Source: Arenimonas terrae
Lineage (GTDB): Bacteria > Pseudomonadota > Gammaproteobacteria > Xanthomonadales > Xanthomonadaceae
DNA: 64,000 bases
Direction: 5' to 3'
Assembly (NCBI RefSeq): GCF_006265115.1
Contig: NZ_SMDR01000005.1
Location: forward strand, 62,001 to 126,000
This document shows positions 9,101 to 16,905 of the stretch, in pieces. A program made the position numbers and the translations under genes. Position 1 is the first letter of the stretch; each line of letters begins with the position of its first letter. The notes beneath the pieces are model-generated. The model was given only the letters and a program-made list of their open reading frames with translations, had not been told where the DNA came from and searched no databases.

Positions 9101-9117
9101 GCGGCGCAGTGCGCCGC
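9101..9117. promoter_or_regulatory. Perfect 17-bp palindrome in the NTF2/XRE divergent gap
   Basis: GCGGCGCA-G-TGCGCCGC is a perfect odd palindrome midway between the two divergent genes. It lies 38 bp before a good -10-like box (TAGAAT, 9155-9160) for the XRE gene. A dimeric helix-turn-helix regulator could bind it. Its GC richness means a chance palindrome cannot be excluded. Confidence 0.4.
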
Positions 9118-9201
9118 ATCGAGTCTTGACGCCCGCCTGCCCGCGCCCGATGGGTAGAATCGTGCCCAGTGCCGGCGTCCGAAGGCCGCGGGTGATCCGA
9201 C

Positions 9202-10014
9202 ATGAACGACAAGACCAGCCCCGCCGGGCTTCCCTCACACCTGCGGACGATGCGGACAACGCTCGGGGTATCGCAGATGGAGCTGGCGTTCCGTCTCGGC
9301 ATTTCGCAGCGCCACCTGAGCTTCGTCGAGCGCGGCCGCGCCAAGCCCAGCCGCGATCTGGTGCTGCGCTGGGCGCGCGAGACGGGCGCATCCACGGAAG
9401 ACCGCAACGCGGCGCTGCTCAGCGCCGGCTTCGCGCCCGCCTTCCGCGAGTTCGGTGCCGGGCACGTGCGCGAAACGCCGGGCTTCAAGGCGCTGTCGGA
9501 GATGCTGGTCGCGCACGAACCGCATCCGGGCATCGTGTTCAACGCCGACTGGATGATCGTCGCGATGACCGAGGGTGGGCAGTGGCTTTGCCGGGTCGGC
9601 ATGGCCGACTTCCTGGCGTCGATGTCCGGCCCGCTGTCGCAGATGGACATGATCGCCGCGCTGACGCATCCGGGCGGCATGCTCAGCTGCGTGCGCAACG
9701 CGCCGGAAGTGGGGTTTGCGCTGCTGCGCCAGCTCCGCTCCGAGCAGCTGGCGCGGCCGTCGCTGGGGCCGCGGGTCGATGCCCTGGAGGAATCGCTGCT
9801 GCGGCGCTACGGCGACGACTGCGCCGAACGGCCCCGTTCCGCGGGCGATCCGTATCTTCGCGTGGTCATGGACACCGCCTGGGGGCCGCTGTCTTTCCTG
9901 CTGGTGCAGACCGTGTTCGGTCTTCCACACAGCATCTCCCCGGCATCGCTGCGCACCGAGCTCTGGTTCCCGACCGATCCGCATACCCGGCGGGTGATGG
10001 CGGCCAGCGGCTGA
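9202..10014 (+). CDS. XRE-family regulator with MmyB-like ligand-binding domain
   Basis: 270 residues. The N-terminal helix-turn-helix (about 10-65: RTMRTTLGVSQMELAFRLGISQ, then RHLSFVERGRAKPSRDLVLRWA) is of the Cro/CI-XRE type. The following about 190 residues match the MmyB-like domain layout, with HPGIVFNADWMIVAMTEG near residue 111 and a hydrophobic pocket thought in this family to bind fatty acids or related small molecules. Family members act mostly as local repressors or activators of short-chain dehydrogenase or hydrolase genes, and no such gene lies immediately beside this one. A -10-like TAGAAT sits 41 bp upstream. The neighbours are the divergent NTF2-like gene and an amidohydrolase 113 bp downstream on the same strand. 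Confidence 0.85.
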   Translation: MNDKTSPAGLPSHLRTMRTTLGVSQMELAFRLGISQRHLSFVERGRAKPSRDLVLRWARETGASTEDRNAALLSAGFAPAFREFGAGHVRETPGFKALSEMLVAHEPHPGIVFNADWMIVAMTEGGQWLCRVGMADFLASMSGPLSQMDMIAALTHPGGMLSCVRNAPEVGFALLRQLRSEQLARPSLGPRVDALEESLLRRYGDDCAERPRSAGDPYLRVVMDTAWGPLSFLLVQTVFGLPHSISPASLRTELWFPTDPHTRRVMAASG

Positions 10015-10127
10015 TCCGGACTGCCGCCGTCATGCCGGCGGTTACCTGGAACGGAATTGAGGCGGCGGCGACGCGCGGCTAGTCTGCCCGCATCGCGCCG
10101 CCGCACGGCGCCCGGACGGGAGCAGCC

Positions 10128-10979
10128 ATGAATCTTCGCGCCCATGCCCTGTGGATGGGGGCCTGCATGCTGGCGCCAGGGATCGCCTGCGCCGGTGAAC
10201 CGGTGTTCGACGTCCATGTGCACCTGCGCGACGGCGAGGCCTCGCTTCAGCGCTACCGCGACGAGGCGGCCGCCGCCGGGAGGCCGCTCGATGGCCTGGC
10301 CGCGATGTGGTTCGGCGGACCGAACCAGGCGCGTGCGGGCGACCCGGCGGCGATACGCGCCGGCAATGACGGCGTCCTCGACCTCGCGTCGGAGCATCGC
10401 GACGTGCTGCCCGTGGTGACCGTGCATCCCTACGACGGACCGGCGGCGCTGGACGAACTGGCGCGGGTGGCGGCGCGCGGCGCGCGGCTGCTGAAGCTGC
10501 ATCCGCACACCCAGGGTTTCGATCTGGACGATCCGCGCGTGCTGCCGGTGGTGCGGCGCGCGGGCGAGCTGGGGCTGCGCGTGCTGCTGGACAACGCGGG
10601 TATCGTGCCGGGCGACAACGAGCGGTTGTTCAACCTGGCGGCACAGGTGCCGGGCACGACCTTCATCTTCGCGCACATCGGCGGCCTGAACTTCCGCTAC
10701 TGGAACCTGCTGGCGCTGGCCCGCACCGCCGACGGCTTCGCGCTGGACAACGTCTGGTTCGACCTTTCCGCCACGGTGCTGCTGGCGGCCGATTCGCCGG
10801 TCGAGGCGGAGTTCGTATGGACGCTGCGCAACGTCGGCATCGACCGCGTGCTGGTCGGGTCGGACTATCCGCAGATCGGCCTGGACCGGACCCTGGACGC
10901 GCTGGAGCGGCTGGACCTGGACGACGAAGAAAAGGCGAAGCTGCGCTCGGGGAACGCGCGGCGCCTGTTCGGGCGCTAG
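10128..10979 (+). CDS. Exported amidohydrolase-family metal hydrolase
   Basis: 283 residues. A signal peptide (MNLRAHALWMGACMLAPGIACA) is followed by a TIM-barrel of the amidohydrolase-2 group. The first metal-binding pair is in FDVHVHLRDG (H-x-H near residue 28); later come LLKLHPHTQGF, the conserved IFAHIGG and the metal Asp region VGSDYPQIG near the end. Members hydrolyse or decarboxylate cyclic or lactone-like substrates, and the substrate here cannot be deduced. A TAGTCT box about 42 bp upstream is a possible -10. The gene ends just where the first copy of the tRNA-linked repeat begins. Confidence is high for the superfamily and low for the reaction. Confidence 0.82.
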   Translation: MNLRAHALWMGACMLAPGIACAGEPVFDVHVHLRDGEASLQRYRDEAAAAGRPLDGLAAMWFGGPNQARAGDPAAIRAGNDGVLDLASEHRDVLPVVTVHPYDGPAALDELARVAARGARLLKLHPHTQGFDLDDPRVLPVVRRAGELGLRVLLDNAGIVPGDNERLFNLAAQVPGTTFIFAHIGGLNFRYWNLLALARTADGFALDNVWFDLSATVLLAADSPVEAEFVWTLRNVGIDRVLVGSDYPQIGLDRTLDALERLDLDDEEKAKLRSGNARRLFGR

Positions 10980-11036
10980 GCCGACCGGGAATCCCGAACC
11001 CGGACTCCCGTTGGGAAGGATGGCGCGCCTGGAGGG
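10978..11036. repeat. 59-bp direct repeat, copy 1 (contains tRNA-Arg 3' end sequence)
   Basis: Base-for-base identical to copy 2, 115 bp away. Its last 16 bases equal the 3' end of the adjacent tRNA-Arg gene, including the CCA. It overlaps the final bases of the amidohydrolase gene. Confidence 0.9.
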
Positions 11037-11041
11037 TCGAG

Positions 11042-11076
11042 CGTTCGACGCTGTGGACCGCAGGTCCAGTCGAACG
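11042..11076. other. Hairpin between the two direct repeats
   Basis: CGTTCGAC pairs with GTCGAACG around an inner stem TGGACC-GCA-GGTCCA, with a four-base bulge (GCTG) on one side. It fills most of the 56-bp spacer between the repeats. There is no T tract on either side, so it is not a standard intrinsic terminator. It could be a remnant of a tRNA-targeting element or a processing signal in the tRNA trailer. Confidence 0.6.
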
Positions 11077-11092
11077 TGAGGGGGAGGCCGTC

Positions 11093-11151
11093 AGGCCGAC
11101 CGGGAATCCCGAACCCGGACTCCCGTTGGGAAGGATGGCGCGCCTGGAGGG
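11093..11151. repeat. 59-bp direct repeat, copy 2 (overlaps tRNA-Arg 3' end)
   Basis: Second copy of the repeat. It overlaps the last 16 bases of tRNA-Arg, the usual position of an integrase attachment site. No integrase gene lies nearby. Confidence 0.9.
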
Positions 11152-11212
11152 ATTCGAACCCCCGACCAATGGCTTCGGAAGCCACTACTCTATCCGGCTG
11201 AGCTACAGGCGC
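11136..11212 (-). tRNA. tRNA-Arg (anticodon CCG)
   Basis: A full cloverleaf on the minus strand: acceptor GCGCCTG with CAGGCGC, discriminator G and encoded CCA; D arm GCTC..GAGT; anticodon stem GTGGC with GCCAT around loop TTCCGAA, so the anticodon is CCG, reading CGG codons (frequent in this genome); T arm GGGGG-TTCGAAT-CCCTC. It is 77 nt with CCA. The 3' end lies inside a 59-bp direct repeat. Confidence 0.96.
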
Positions 11213-11222
11213 GCGGCCCGGC

Positions 11223-11251
11223 ATTATGTCATTGAAGTCCGTCACGGTCTA
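11223..11251 (-). promoter_or_regulatory. Promoter of tRNA-Arg
   Basis: On the minus strand TAGACC (-35, 11251-11246), a 17-bp spacer and CATAAT (-10, 11228-11223) predict a start about four bases before the mature tRNA 5' end. Confidence 0.55.
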
Positions 11252-11363
11252 AGCCCGCGCACCGTGCGGGACTGTGGGCAGGCTCACAGGCCGGGCCTTC
11301 CAGGGTTTTCGGTACAGGTTCCGGGGCGTAAGGTCGGGTCGTCTCCCGTGGTGAAGGAGAGGG

Positions 11364-14141
11364 ATGGACGCCGCCTTCCTGACCAGCCTGCTGCAACACC
11401 CGTCCCGGCACGCCCTGCTGGCGCTGGATGCCGCCGGCCGGCTGCTGGCCGCCAACGACCGGGCCCGCGAACTGGTCACCCCGAGCCTGGAGGCGGAGCT
11501 GCGCCAGGTGCTGGCCGGCGCCATGGCCCAGCTGGCCGCCAATCCCGACCGGCAGGTCCAGCACCGCCACCGCAGCGAGGGCGTCGAGATCGACTGCGTG
11601 CTGTTGGCCGCCCGCGACGCCGAGGGCGACCTGCAGGGCTACACCGTCAGCCTGCTGGCGGTGGACGAGGCCCCGGACCTGGCCGAATCGCCCGACCGCG
11701 CCCGCTGGCGTTTCGCGCTGGAGAACGCACAGGACGGCCTGTGGGACTGGAGCGCCGATACCGGCAAGGTCTACCGGTCCAGCCGCTGCATGAGCATGCT
11801 TGGTTACCCGCGCGACCACCTGAGCGATGAACTCGACAGCTGGCGCAGCATGGTGCACCCCGACGACCAGGCCCGCGTCGCCGAGGCGCTCGAGAACCAC
11901 ATCGCCGGCCGCCACCCCAAGTACCAGTCCGAATACCGGGTGCGCGACGCGCGCGGCCGCTGGCGCTGGATCCTCGACCGCGGCCGGGTGATCGCCTGGA
12001 CCCTGGAGGGCCGGCCGCGCCGCGTCATCGGCACCCATACCGACATCACCGGCTACAAGCAGATCGAGGCGCAGCTGCGCGAGCGCGAAGTGCTGCTCAA
12101 CCAGGCCCAGCACGTCGCCCGCATCGGCAGCTGGAGCTGGGACCCGGAGACCGACAGCCTGTGGTGGTCGGACGAACTGTTCCTGATCGCCGGGCTGCCG
12201 GCGGGCGCGCCCCCGCCGCCGTTCCGGCGCCAGCGCGCGCTGTTCGAACCGGCCTCGTACGAGCGCCTGCAGGACGCGTCGCGGCGCATGCTCGAGGACG
12301 GCTCGCCCTACGACATGGAGCTGGTGATGCTGCGCCCGGACGGCGAACGCCGGACCGTGGCGGCGCGCGGCGAGGGCATCTTCGGCGCCGACGGCCGCGT
12401 CACCCGGCTGGTCGGCGTGATCCACGACGTCACCGAGCGCAACCGCGCCGAGGAAACCTCGCGCTGGCGCAACGACCTGCTCAACCGCATCGCCGCGGTC
12501 GGCCGCATCGGCGGCTTCGAGCTGCTGGTCGAAACCGGCGAGCTGCAGTGGACCGACGAGAACTACCGCATCCACGGCATCGAGCCGGGCACGCCGCTGA
12601 CGGTGGCCAGCTCGATGCAGCACTACGAAGAGGAGTCGCGGCCGCGGCTGCTCGAGGCGATGCGCCGCATGATCGAGGACGGCGTCGCCGAGCAGACGCT
12701 GGAGGTGGGCTACATCACGCCGGACGAGCGCCGGCTGTGGCTGCGCATCATGGCCCGGCTGGAGCTGCGCGACGGCCGGCCCTACCGCATCACCGGCCTC
12801 ACCCAGGACATCACCGAGGAACACGAGGCCGACGAACGCATCGAGCAGCTGGCGCACTACGACACCCTCACCGGCCTGCCCAACCGTTTCCTGTTCCGCC
12901 TGCGCGCCGAGGATGCCATCGGCCAGGTGCGCAACGGCGAGCCGCCGCTGGCCCTGCTGTTCCTGGACCTGGACCGCTTCAAGCTGGTCAACGACACGCT
13001 CGGCCACGCCGCCGGCGACCAGCTGCTGCAGGAAGTGGCGGGGCGCATCAAGAGCTGCGTGCGCGGCAGCGACCTGGTCGGCCGGCTCGGCGGCGACGAG
13101 TTCCTGGTGCTGTTGCGGGAAGTGGGCCGGCCGGAGGACGCGTCGGTGGTGGCGCGCAAGATCATCGCCGCGCTCGGCCTGCCGGTGGACCTGGCCGGCA
13201 CCGAGGTGCAGGTCGGCTGCAGCATCGGCATCGCACTGCTGGGCGACGGCAACCCGGACCTGGACGCGCTGCTGCGTGCCGCCGACACCGCGATGTACGC
13301 GGCCAAGGAAGGCGGCCGCAACAGCTTCCAGTTCTACAACGACAGCTTCTTCGAGAAGGTGCAGCGGCGCGTGACGCTGGAGCAGGAGCTGCGCCAGGCG
13401 CTGCCACGCGGCGAGCTGAGCCTGGTCTACCAGCCGACCGTCTGCCTGCGCCACGGCAACGTCACCGGCATCGAGGCCCTGCTGCGCTGGCAGGGGCCGG
13501 ACGGCAGCCTGCGCTCGCCGGTGGAGTTCATCCCGATCGCCGAGGACAGCGGCGAGATCCTGGCGATCGGCCGCTGGGTGCTGGCCGAAGCCTGCCGGCA
13601 GGCCGGCGCCTGGCACGAGGCCGGCCTGCAGTTCGGGCGGATCGCGGTGAACGTGTCGGCGGTGCAGCTGCGCGACCCGCAGTTCGCCGACGACGTGCTG
13701 GCGATCTGCCAGCGTTACCGCTGGCCTACCGACCGGCTGGAGCTGGAGCTGACGGAGTCCGCGCTGATGCGCGACACCGAGGTGCTGCGGCGCGCGTTCG
13801 ACCTGTTCGCCGCCAACGGCATCACGCTGGCGGTGGACGACTTCGGCACCGGCTTCTCCAACCTCGCTTACCTGCACCGCTTCCCGGTGCGGCACCTGAA
13901 GATCGACCGCAGCTTCGTGCAGCAGCTCTCGGGCGACGGCGAGCGCATGCGCGGCCTGACCCAGGCGGTGGTGACCCTGGGGCACGCGCTGGGCATGGCC
14001 GTGGTCGCCGAGGGCGTGGAGACGGAAATCACGTTGGACCTGCTGCGCCAGCAGGGCTGCGACGAGGCGCAGGGATACCTGTTCACCCGGCCGCTCGCGC
14101 CGGAGCAGCTGGAAACCTGGCTGCGGGTGCAGCCAGGTTGA
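11364..14141 (+). CDS. PAS-GGDEF-EAL protein (cyclic-di-GMP synthesis/breakdown)
   Basis: 925 residues, cytosolic. After a short divergent N-terminal PAS-like part come three PAS/PAC units (about 110-235, 240-360, 375-495). A GGDEF domain follows, with an intact active site GRLGGDEFLVLL near residue 576 and an RxxD inhibitory site (RGSD) five residues before it. An EAL domain comes last, with EALLRW near 702, NVSAVQL, ELTES, DDFGTG, KIDRSFV and EGVET all present. Both enzymatic activities are therefore possible, one making and the other degrading cyclic-di-GMP under PAS control. Which dominates cannot be read from sequence. The start has AAGGAG five bases upstream. It stands alone, 151 bp after tRNA-Arg. 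Likely targets are motility, biofilm or exopolysaccharide. Confidence 0.95.
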   Translation: MDAAFLTSLLQHPSRHALLALDAAGRLLAANDRARELVTPSLEAELRQVLAGAMAQLAANPDRQVQHRHRSEGVEIDCVLLAARDAEGDLQGYTVSLLAVDEAPDLAESPDRARWRFALENAQDGLWDWSADTGKVYRSSRCMSMLGYPRDHLSDELDSWRSMVHPDDQARVAEALENHIAGRHPKYQSEYRVRDARGRWRWILDRGRVIAWTLEGRPRRVIGTHTDITGYKQIEAQLREREVLLNQAQHVARIGSWSWDPETDSLWWSDELFLIAGLPAGAPPPPFRRQRALFEPASYERLQDASRRMLEDGSPYDMELVMLRPDGERRTVAARGEGIFGADGRVTRLVGVIHDVTERNRAEETSRWRNDLLNRIAAVGRIGGFELLVETGELQWTDENYRIHGIEPGTPLTVASSMQHYEEESRPRLLEAMRRMIEDGVAEQTLEVGYITPDERRLWLRIMARLELRDGRPYRITGLTQDITEEHEADERIEQLAHYDTLTGLPNRFLFRLRAEDAIGQVRNGEPPLALLFLDLDRFKLVNDTLGHAAGDQLLQEVAGRIKSCVRGSDLVGRLGGDEFLVLLREVGRPEDASVVARKIIAALGLPVDLAGTEVQVGCSIGIALLGDGNPDLDALLRAADTAMYAAKEGGRNSFQFYNDSFFEKVQRRVTLEQELRQALPRGELSLVYQPTVCLRHGNVTGIEALLRWQGPDGSLRSPVEFIPIAEDSGEILAIGRWVLAEACRQAGAWHEAGLQFGRIAVNVSAVQLRDPQFADDVLAICQRYRWPTDRLELELTESALMRDTEVLRRAFDLFAANGITLAVDDFGTGFSNLAYLHRFPVRHLKIDRSFVQQLSGDGERMRGLTQAVVTLGHALGMAVVAEGVETEITLDLLRQQGCDEAQGYLFTRPLAPEQLETWLRVQPG

Positions 14142-14147
14142 GTCCGG

Positions 14148-14363
14148 TCAGCTGCGGCGCGTGTACAGCGCCGCGTGGATGCACGAGAGGATGTTGGCGA
14201 TCCAGCCGCCGAGCGTGAAGGTGACGACCCAAAGCACGCCGGCGAGGATCAGCCAGAAGATCGCCCAGAGGATGCGCCCCTGGACCAGCTGGCCGAGGCC
14301 GGGAATGAAGAAGCTGCACAGCGCGGCGATGACGTTGCCGGTGGAACCCTGGCCTGCACTCAT
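14148..14363 (-). CDS. Small TM2-like membrane protein
   Basis: 71 residues with two or three hydrophobic stretches (VIAALCSFFIPGLGQL, ILWAIFWLILAGVLWVV, IANILSCIHAALY). The PGLGQL turn followed by a membrane hairpin is typical of TM2-domain proteins. The start at 14363 was picked over an in-frame ATG 63 bases upstream because it has a near-perfect AGGAGGA ribosome site. It is convergent with the GGDEF/EAL gene, six bases from its stop. Function unknown in bacteria. Confidence 0.7.
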   Translation of the reverse strand: MSAGQGSTGNVIAALCSFFIPGLGQLVQGRILWAIFWLILAGVLWVVTFTLGGWIANILSCIHAALYTRRS

Positions 14364-14462
14364 GGTCCTGCTTCCTCCTGCGGGGTTGGACGTCCCTTGA
14401 ATGGGGACGGCCCATCCTAGGGGCAAGGGTGCGGGAAGTCATGGTCGCCGTCGGGGCTCTGC

Positions 14463-14468
14463 TAGGCT
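14463..14468 (+). promoter_or_regulatory. -10-like box directly before ubiA (possible leaderless start)
   Basis: TAGGCT is followed by six bases and then the ubiA ATG, so transcription would begin at or next to the start codon. No ribosome site is present. The -35 region is poor. Confidence 0.4.
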
Positions 14469-14474
14469 TTGCGG

Positions 14475-15383
14475 ATGCCGTACGAACGTTATTCGCCCCC
14501 CGTCCCCGACCCGCGGCCGCCGGCCTGGCGCCAGCGATTGCCGCACTACTGGCAGCTGATCCGCGGCGACCGCCCGGTGGGCACCCTGCTGCTGCTGTGG
14601 CCGACCTGGTGGGCGCTGTGGCTGGCGTCCGGCGGTTTCCCGCCGCTGGGCACGCTGCTGATCTTCAGCCTCGGCGTCTGGCTGACGCGCTCGGCTGGCT
14701 GCGTGATCAACGACTACGCCGACCGCTGGCTCGACCCGCAGGTCGAGCGCACGAAGTCGCGGCCGCTGGCGACCGGCGCGGTGTCTCCGCGCGAGGCGCT
14801 GCTGCTGTTCGCCGGGCTGATGGCGGTGGCGTTCGGACTGGTGCTGCTGACCAACCGGCTGACGGTCTATCTCAGCATCGCGGCGGTGTTCCTCGCCGCG
14901 ACCTATCCCTTCCTCAAGCGCTACACCTACCTGCCGCAGGTCTACCTGGGCATCGCCTTCGGATGGAGCATCCCGATGGCGTTCGCGGCGGTGCAGGGCA
15001 CGGTGCCGCCGATCGCGTGGCTGCTGTTCCTGGGCAACCTGCTGTGGACCACCGCCTACGACACCTGGTACGCGATGGTGGACCGCGAGGACGACCTGCG
15101 CGCCGGGTCGAAATCCACCGCCATCCTGTTCGGCGACGCCGACCTGGTCGCCCAGGGCGTGCTCTTCGCCGGGTTCTTCTGGGCGATGTGGCTGGTCGGG
15201 GCACGCGCGGAGCTGGGCGTTTATTACCAGGCGGGCCTGCTGCTGGCCGGGCTGCTGGTGCTGGCGCAGTTCTGGGTCGCGCGCCACCGCGGCCGCGACG
15301 AGTGTTTCATCGCCTTCCGCGCCAACCAGTGGGTCGGCCTGGCGGTGTTCGCCGGACTCGCGGCCCACTACGCGCTGGCCTGA
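14475..15383 (+). CDS. ubiA: 4-hydroxybenzoate polyprenyltransferase
   Basis: 302-residue integral membrane prenyltransferase that joins 4-hydroxybenzoate to a polyprenyl diphosphate tail, the membrane-committing step of ubiquinone synthesis. The first Asp-rich motif is in [23 protein letters not shown] (about residues 77-100) and the second in [15 protein letters not shown] (about 200-214); both bind Mg-diphosphate. Eight to nine hydrophobic segments are visible. The N-terminal [19 protein letters not shown] is characteristic of UbiA proper. ATG 14475 was chosen; a TTG two codons earlier is in frame but lies inside the likely promoter. No ribosome site is seen and a -10-like box abuts the start, so the mRNA may be leaderless. 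No other ubi gene is adjacent. Confidence 0.93.
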   Translation: MPYERYSPPVPDPRPPAWRQRLPHYWQLIRGDRPVGTLLLLWPTWWALWLASGGFPPLGTLLIFSLGVWLTRSAGCVINDYADRWLDPQVERTKSRPLATGAVSPREALLLFAGLMAVAFGLVLLTNRLTVYLSIAAVFLAATYPFLKRYTYLPQVYLGIAFGWSIPMAFAAVQGTVPPIAWLLFLGNLLWTTAYDTWYAMVDREDDLRAGSKSTAILFGDADLVAQGVLFAGFFWAMWLVGARAELGVYYQAGLLLAGLLVLAQFWVARHRGRDECFIAFRANQWVGLAVFAGLAAHYALA

Positions 15384-15386
15384 CGG

Positions 15387-15413
15387 ACGTCCGCAGGCCG
15401 CATCGGCGGACGT
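15387..15413. other. Hairpin downstream of ubiA
   Basis: ACGTCCGC and GCGGACGT pair around an 11-base loop, just after the ubiA stop. There is no T tract, so it is at most a weak terminator or an RNA-stabilising stem. Confidence 0.35.
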
Positions 15414-15483
15414 GACCTGTGGGCGATGCCGCGGCTGCCGCGGCCCCGGACACTGGCCGTCCCTCCGCTTCCGGGAAGCCCCG

Positions 15484-16017
15484 ATGTCCCTGCGCCGACT
15501 CCGCCCCGCCGTCCTGGCCGTCTTCGTGCTGGCCGTGCCCGCCTTCGCCGCCGAAACGACCGAAGCGCCGACCCGCGAACATTTCGCCCCCCGCGGCATG
15601 GAGCGTTCGTACCACGACTACCACTACACGCCGGTGGTGAAAGTAGGCGACATGGTGATCGTGTCGGGCATTCCGTCCGGCCCCGGCGAAACCTACGAAG
15701 CGCAGATCCGCGGCCTGTTCGAGCGCCTGAAGGCGCACCTGGAGACGGCCGGCGCGACGATGGCCGACGTGGTCGAGCTGACCAGCTTCCACGCCACCGC
15801 CACCGACAGCGAAAGCTTCGGTGCCGAGTTCGCGCGCTTCGCGCCGATCCACGCCGAATATTTCCCCGACCACTACCCGGCCTGGACCGCCGTCGGCACC
15901 ACCGCCCTGCTGCAGCCGGGGGCCGCGGTGGAGCTGCGCGCGGTGGCGGTGATCGGCTCGGGCAAGCGGCCGCGCGCCGACATCCCGAAGCCGGCGCCGC
16001 GACCGGCCGGAAACTAG
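15484..16017 (+). CDS. Exported RidA/YjgF-family protein lacking the catalytic arginine
   Basis: 177 residues. A signal peptide (MSLRRLRPAVLAVFVLAVPAFAAE) is followed by a YjgF/YER057c/UK114 domain (GDMVIVSGIPSGPGETYEAQ, then VVELTSFHATATDSESF, then YPAWTAVGTTALLQPGAAVE). RidA proper is a cytosolic imine deaminase whose key Arg lies in RSCVEVA; the same place here reads WTAVGTT, so that activity is unlikely. Many Rid subgroups lack this Arg and have unknown roles. Start 15484 was chosen for the signal peptide. The gene overlaps the stop of the convergent comF gene by four bases. The C-terminal tail is Pro/Arg-rich. Confidence 0.82.
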   Translation: MSLRRLRPAVLAVFVLAVPAFAAETTEAPTREHFAPRGMERSYHDYHYTPVVKVGDMVIVSGIPSGPGETYEAQIRGLFERLKAHLETAGATMADVVELTSFHATATDSESFGAEFARFAPIHAEYFPDHYPAWTAVGTTALLQPGAAVELRAVAVIGSGKRPRADIPKPAPRPAGN

Positions 16018-16727
16018 CCCGCACCCGGCGCCGGCGCGCGTGCGACCGCCCAGGCGTCCACCCGGACCACGCCGGCGCGCTTGAGCAGGCGGCAGCATTC
16101 GGACAGGGTCGCGCCGGTCGTCATCACGTCGTCGAAGACCGCGACATGGGCGGGCAGGGTGCCCGGACGCAGGGCGAAGGCGTCGCGCACGTTGCGCCGG
16201 CGCGCGGGCGCGCCGAGTTCGGACTGCGCGGCGGTGGCGCGCTGCCGGCGCAGGTGATCGGCGCATAGGGGCAGGTCCAGCGCCCGCGCCAGCGGCCGCG
16301 CCAGCTCCAGCGCCTGGTCGTAACCGCGCTGCCGCAGCCGCGCCGGATGCAGGGGCACGGGCAGCAGGAGCTGAGGGCGCGATGCCTCGGCCAGGGCTTC
16401 GGCGGCCAGTTCGGCCAGCAGGCGGCCGGCCGCGAGGTCGCCGTGGAACTTCAGGCGCGGCAGCAGGCGGTCGAGCGGAAAGCCGTAGCGGAAAGCGGCG
16501 CAACTGCCGTCGAACGGAGGCGGCGCGCGCCGGCAGCGGCCGCACAGCGGCGCCGGCACGGGCAATGGGAGGGCGCAGCGGGCGCAGGCGCTGCGGTTCC
16601 AGGGCAGGGCGGCGCGGCAGTCGTCGCAGAGGTCCTGGCCGCCGACGCCGCGTTCGCCGCAGACCAGGCAGCGGGCGGGCAGAAGGGCCAGGCCCAGGTC
16701 CTGCGCCCAGGCGCGCCATCGGCTCAT
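16014..16727 (-). CDS. comF: ComF-family phosphoribosyltransferase-like protein
   Basis: 237 residues. The N-terminal region holds zinc-ribbon-type cysteine pairs (CLVCGERG, LCDDCRA, CARCALP, CGRCRR; about residues 20-70). The C-terminal half is a type I phosphoribosyltransferase fold with the PRPP loop VAVFDDVMTTGATLSECCRLL (about 196-216) and the upstream PVPLHPARLRQRGYDQALELA. ComF proteins take part in DNA uptake during natural transformation; the enzymatic substrate is not established. In this order the gene is often placed next to the biotin operon, as here (divergent, 178 bp from bioB). The usual family length is about 230-240, so it looks intact. Confidence 0.92.
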   Translation of the reverse strand: MSRWRAWAQDLGLALLPARCLVCGERGVGGQDLCDDCRAALPWNRSACARCALPLPVPAPLCGRCRRAPPPFDGSCAAFRYGFPLDRLLPRLKFHGDLAAGRLLAELAAEALAEASRPQLLLPVPLHPARLRQRGYDQALELARPLARALDLPLCADHLRRQRATAAQSELGAPARRRNVRDAFALRPGTLPAHVAVFDDVMTTGATLSECCRLLKRAGVVRVDAWAVARAPAPGAG

Positions 16728-16811
16728 GGCGGACTGTGCAGCGGATCACGGAAAGGCGGCGGCGCGACGGCATAGGCTGCGGATCCTGGTTGGCCCGCCC
16801 ACAGGGACATG

Positions 16812-16845
16812 CTGTCAACTTCCGGCCCTCGGGTTCGGTTGACAG
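16812..16845 (+). promoter_or_regulatory. BirA-like operator and -35 of the biotin operon
   Basis: CTGTCAACT and GGTTGACAG form an inverted repeat with a 16-bp spacer, 60 bp before bioB. The known BirA operator is TTGTAAACC-N14-16-GGTTTACAA; half-site layout and spacing match with small base changes. The right half also contains a perfect -35, TTGACA (16839-16844), so repressor binding would block the promoter; the -10 is weak (around 16862-16868). Confidence 0.6.
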
Positions 16846-16905
16846 GGTGGGGCATGCTCACCAGACTGCCGCTCTCCGCCGCCCCCGCGCCGTCAGGGTT
16901 TTGCC

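Noticed and set aside
9126-9160. TTGACG paired with TAGAAT as a sigma-70 promoter for the XRE gene
   Set aside because: The spacer is 23 bp, too long for a normal promoter; only the -10 box is retained as a weak note.
11021-11036. Second tRNA-Arg gene at the first direct-repeat copy
   Set aside because: Only the last 16 nt of the tRNA are repeated; no anticodon or D arm exists.
11229-13985. 918-codon minus frame across the GGDEF-EAL gene
   Set aside because: The plus-strand frame carries all catalytic motifs; the minus frame is low-complexity Gln/His/Ala.
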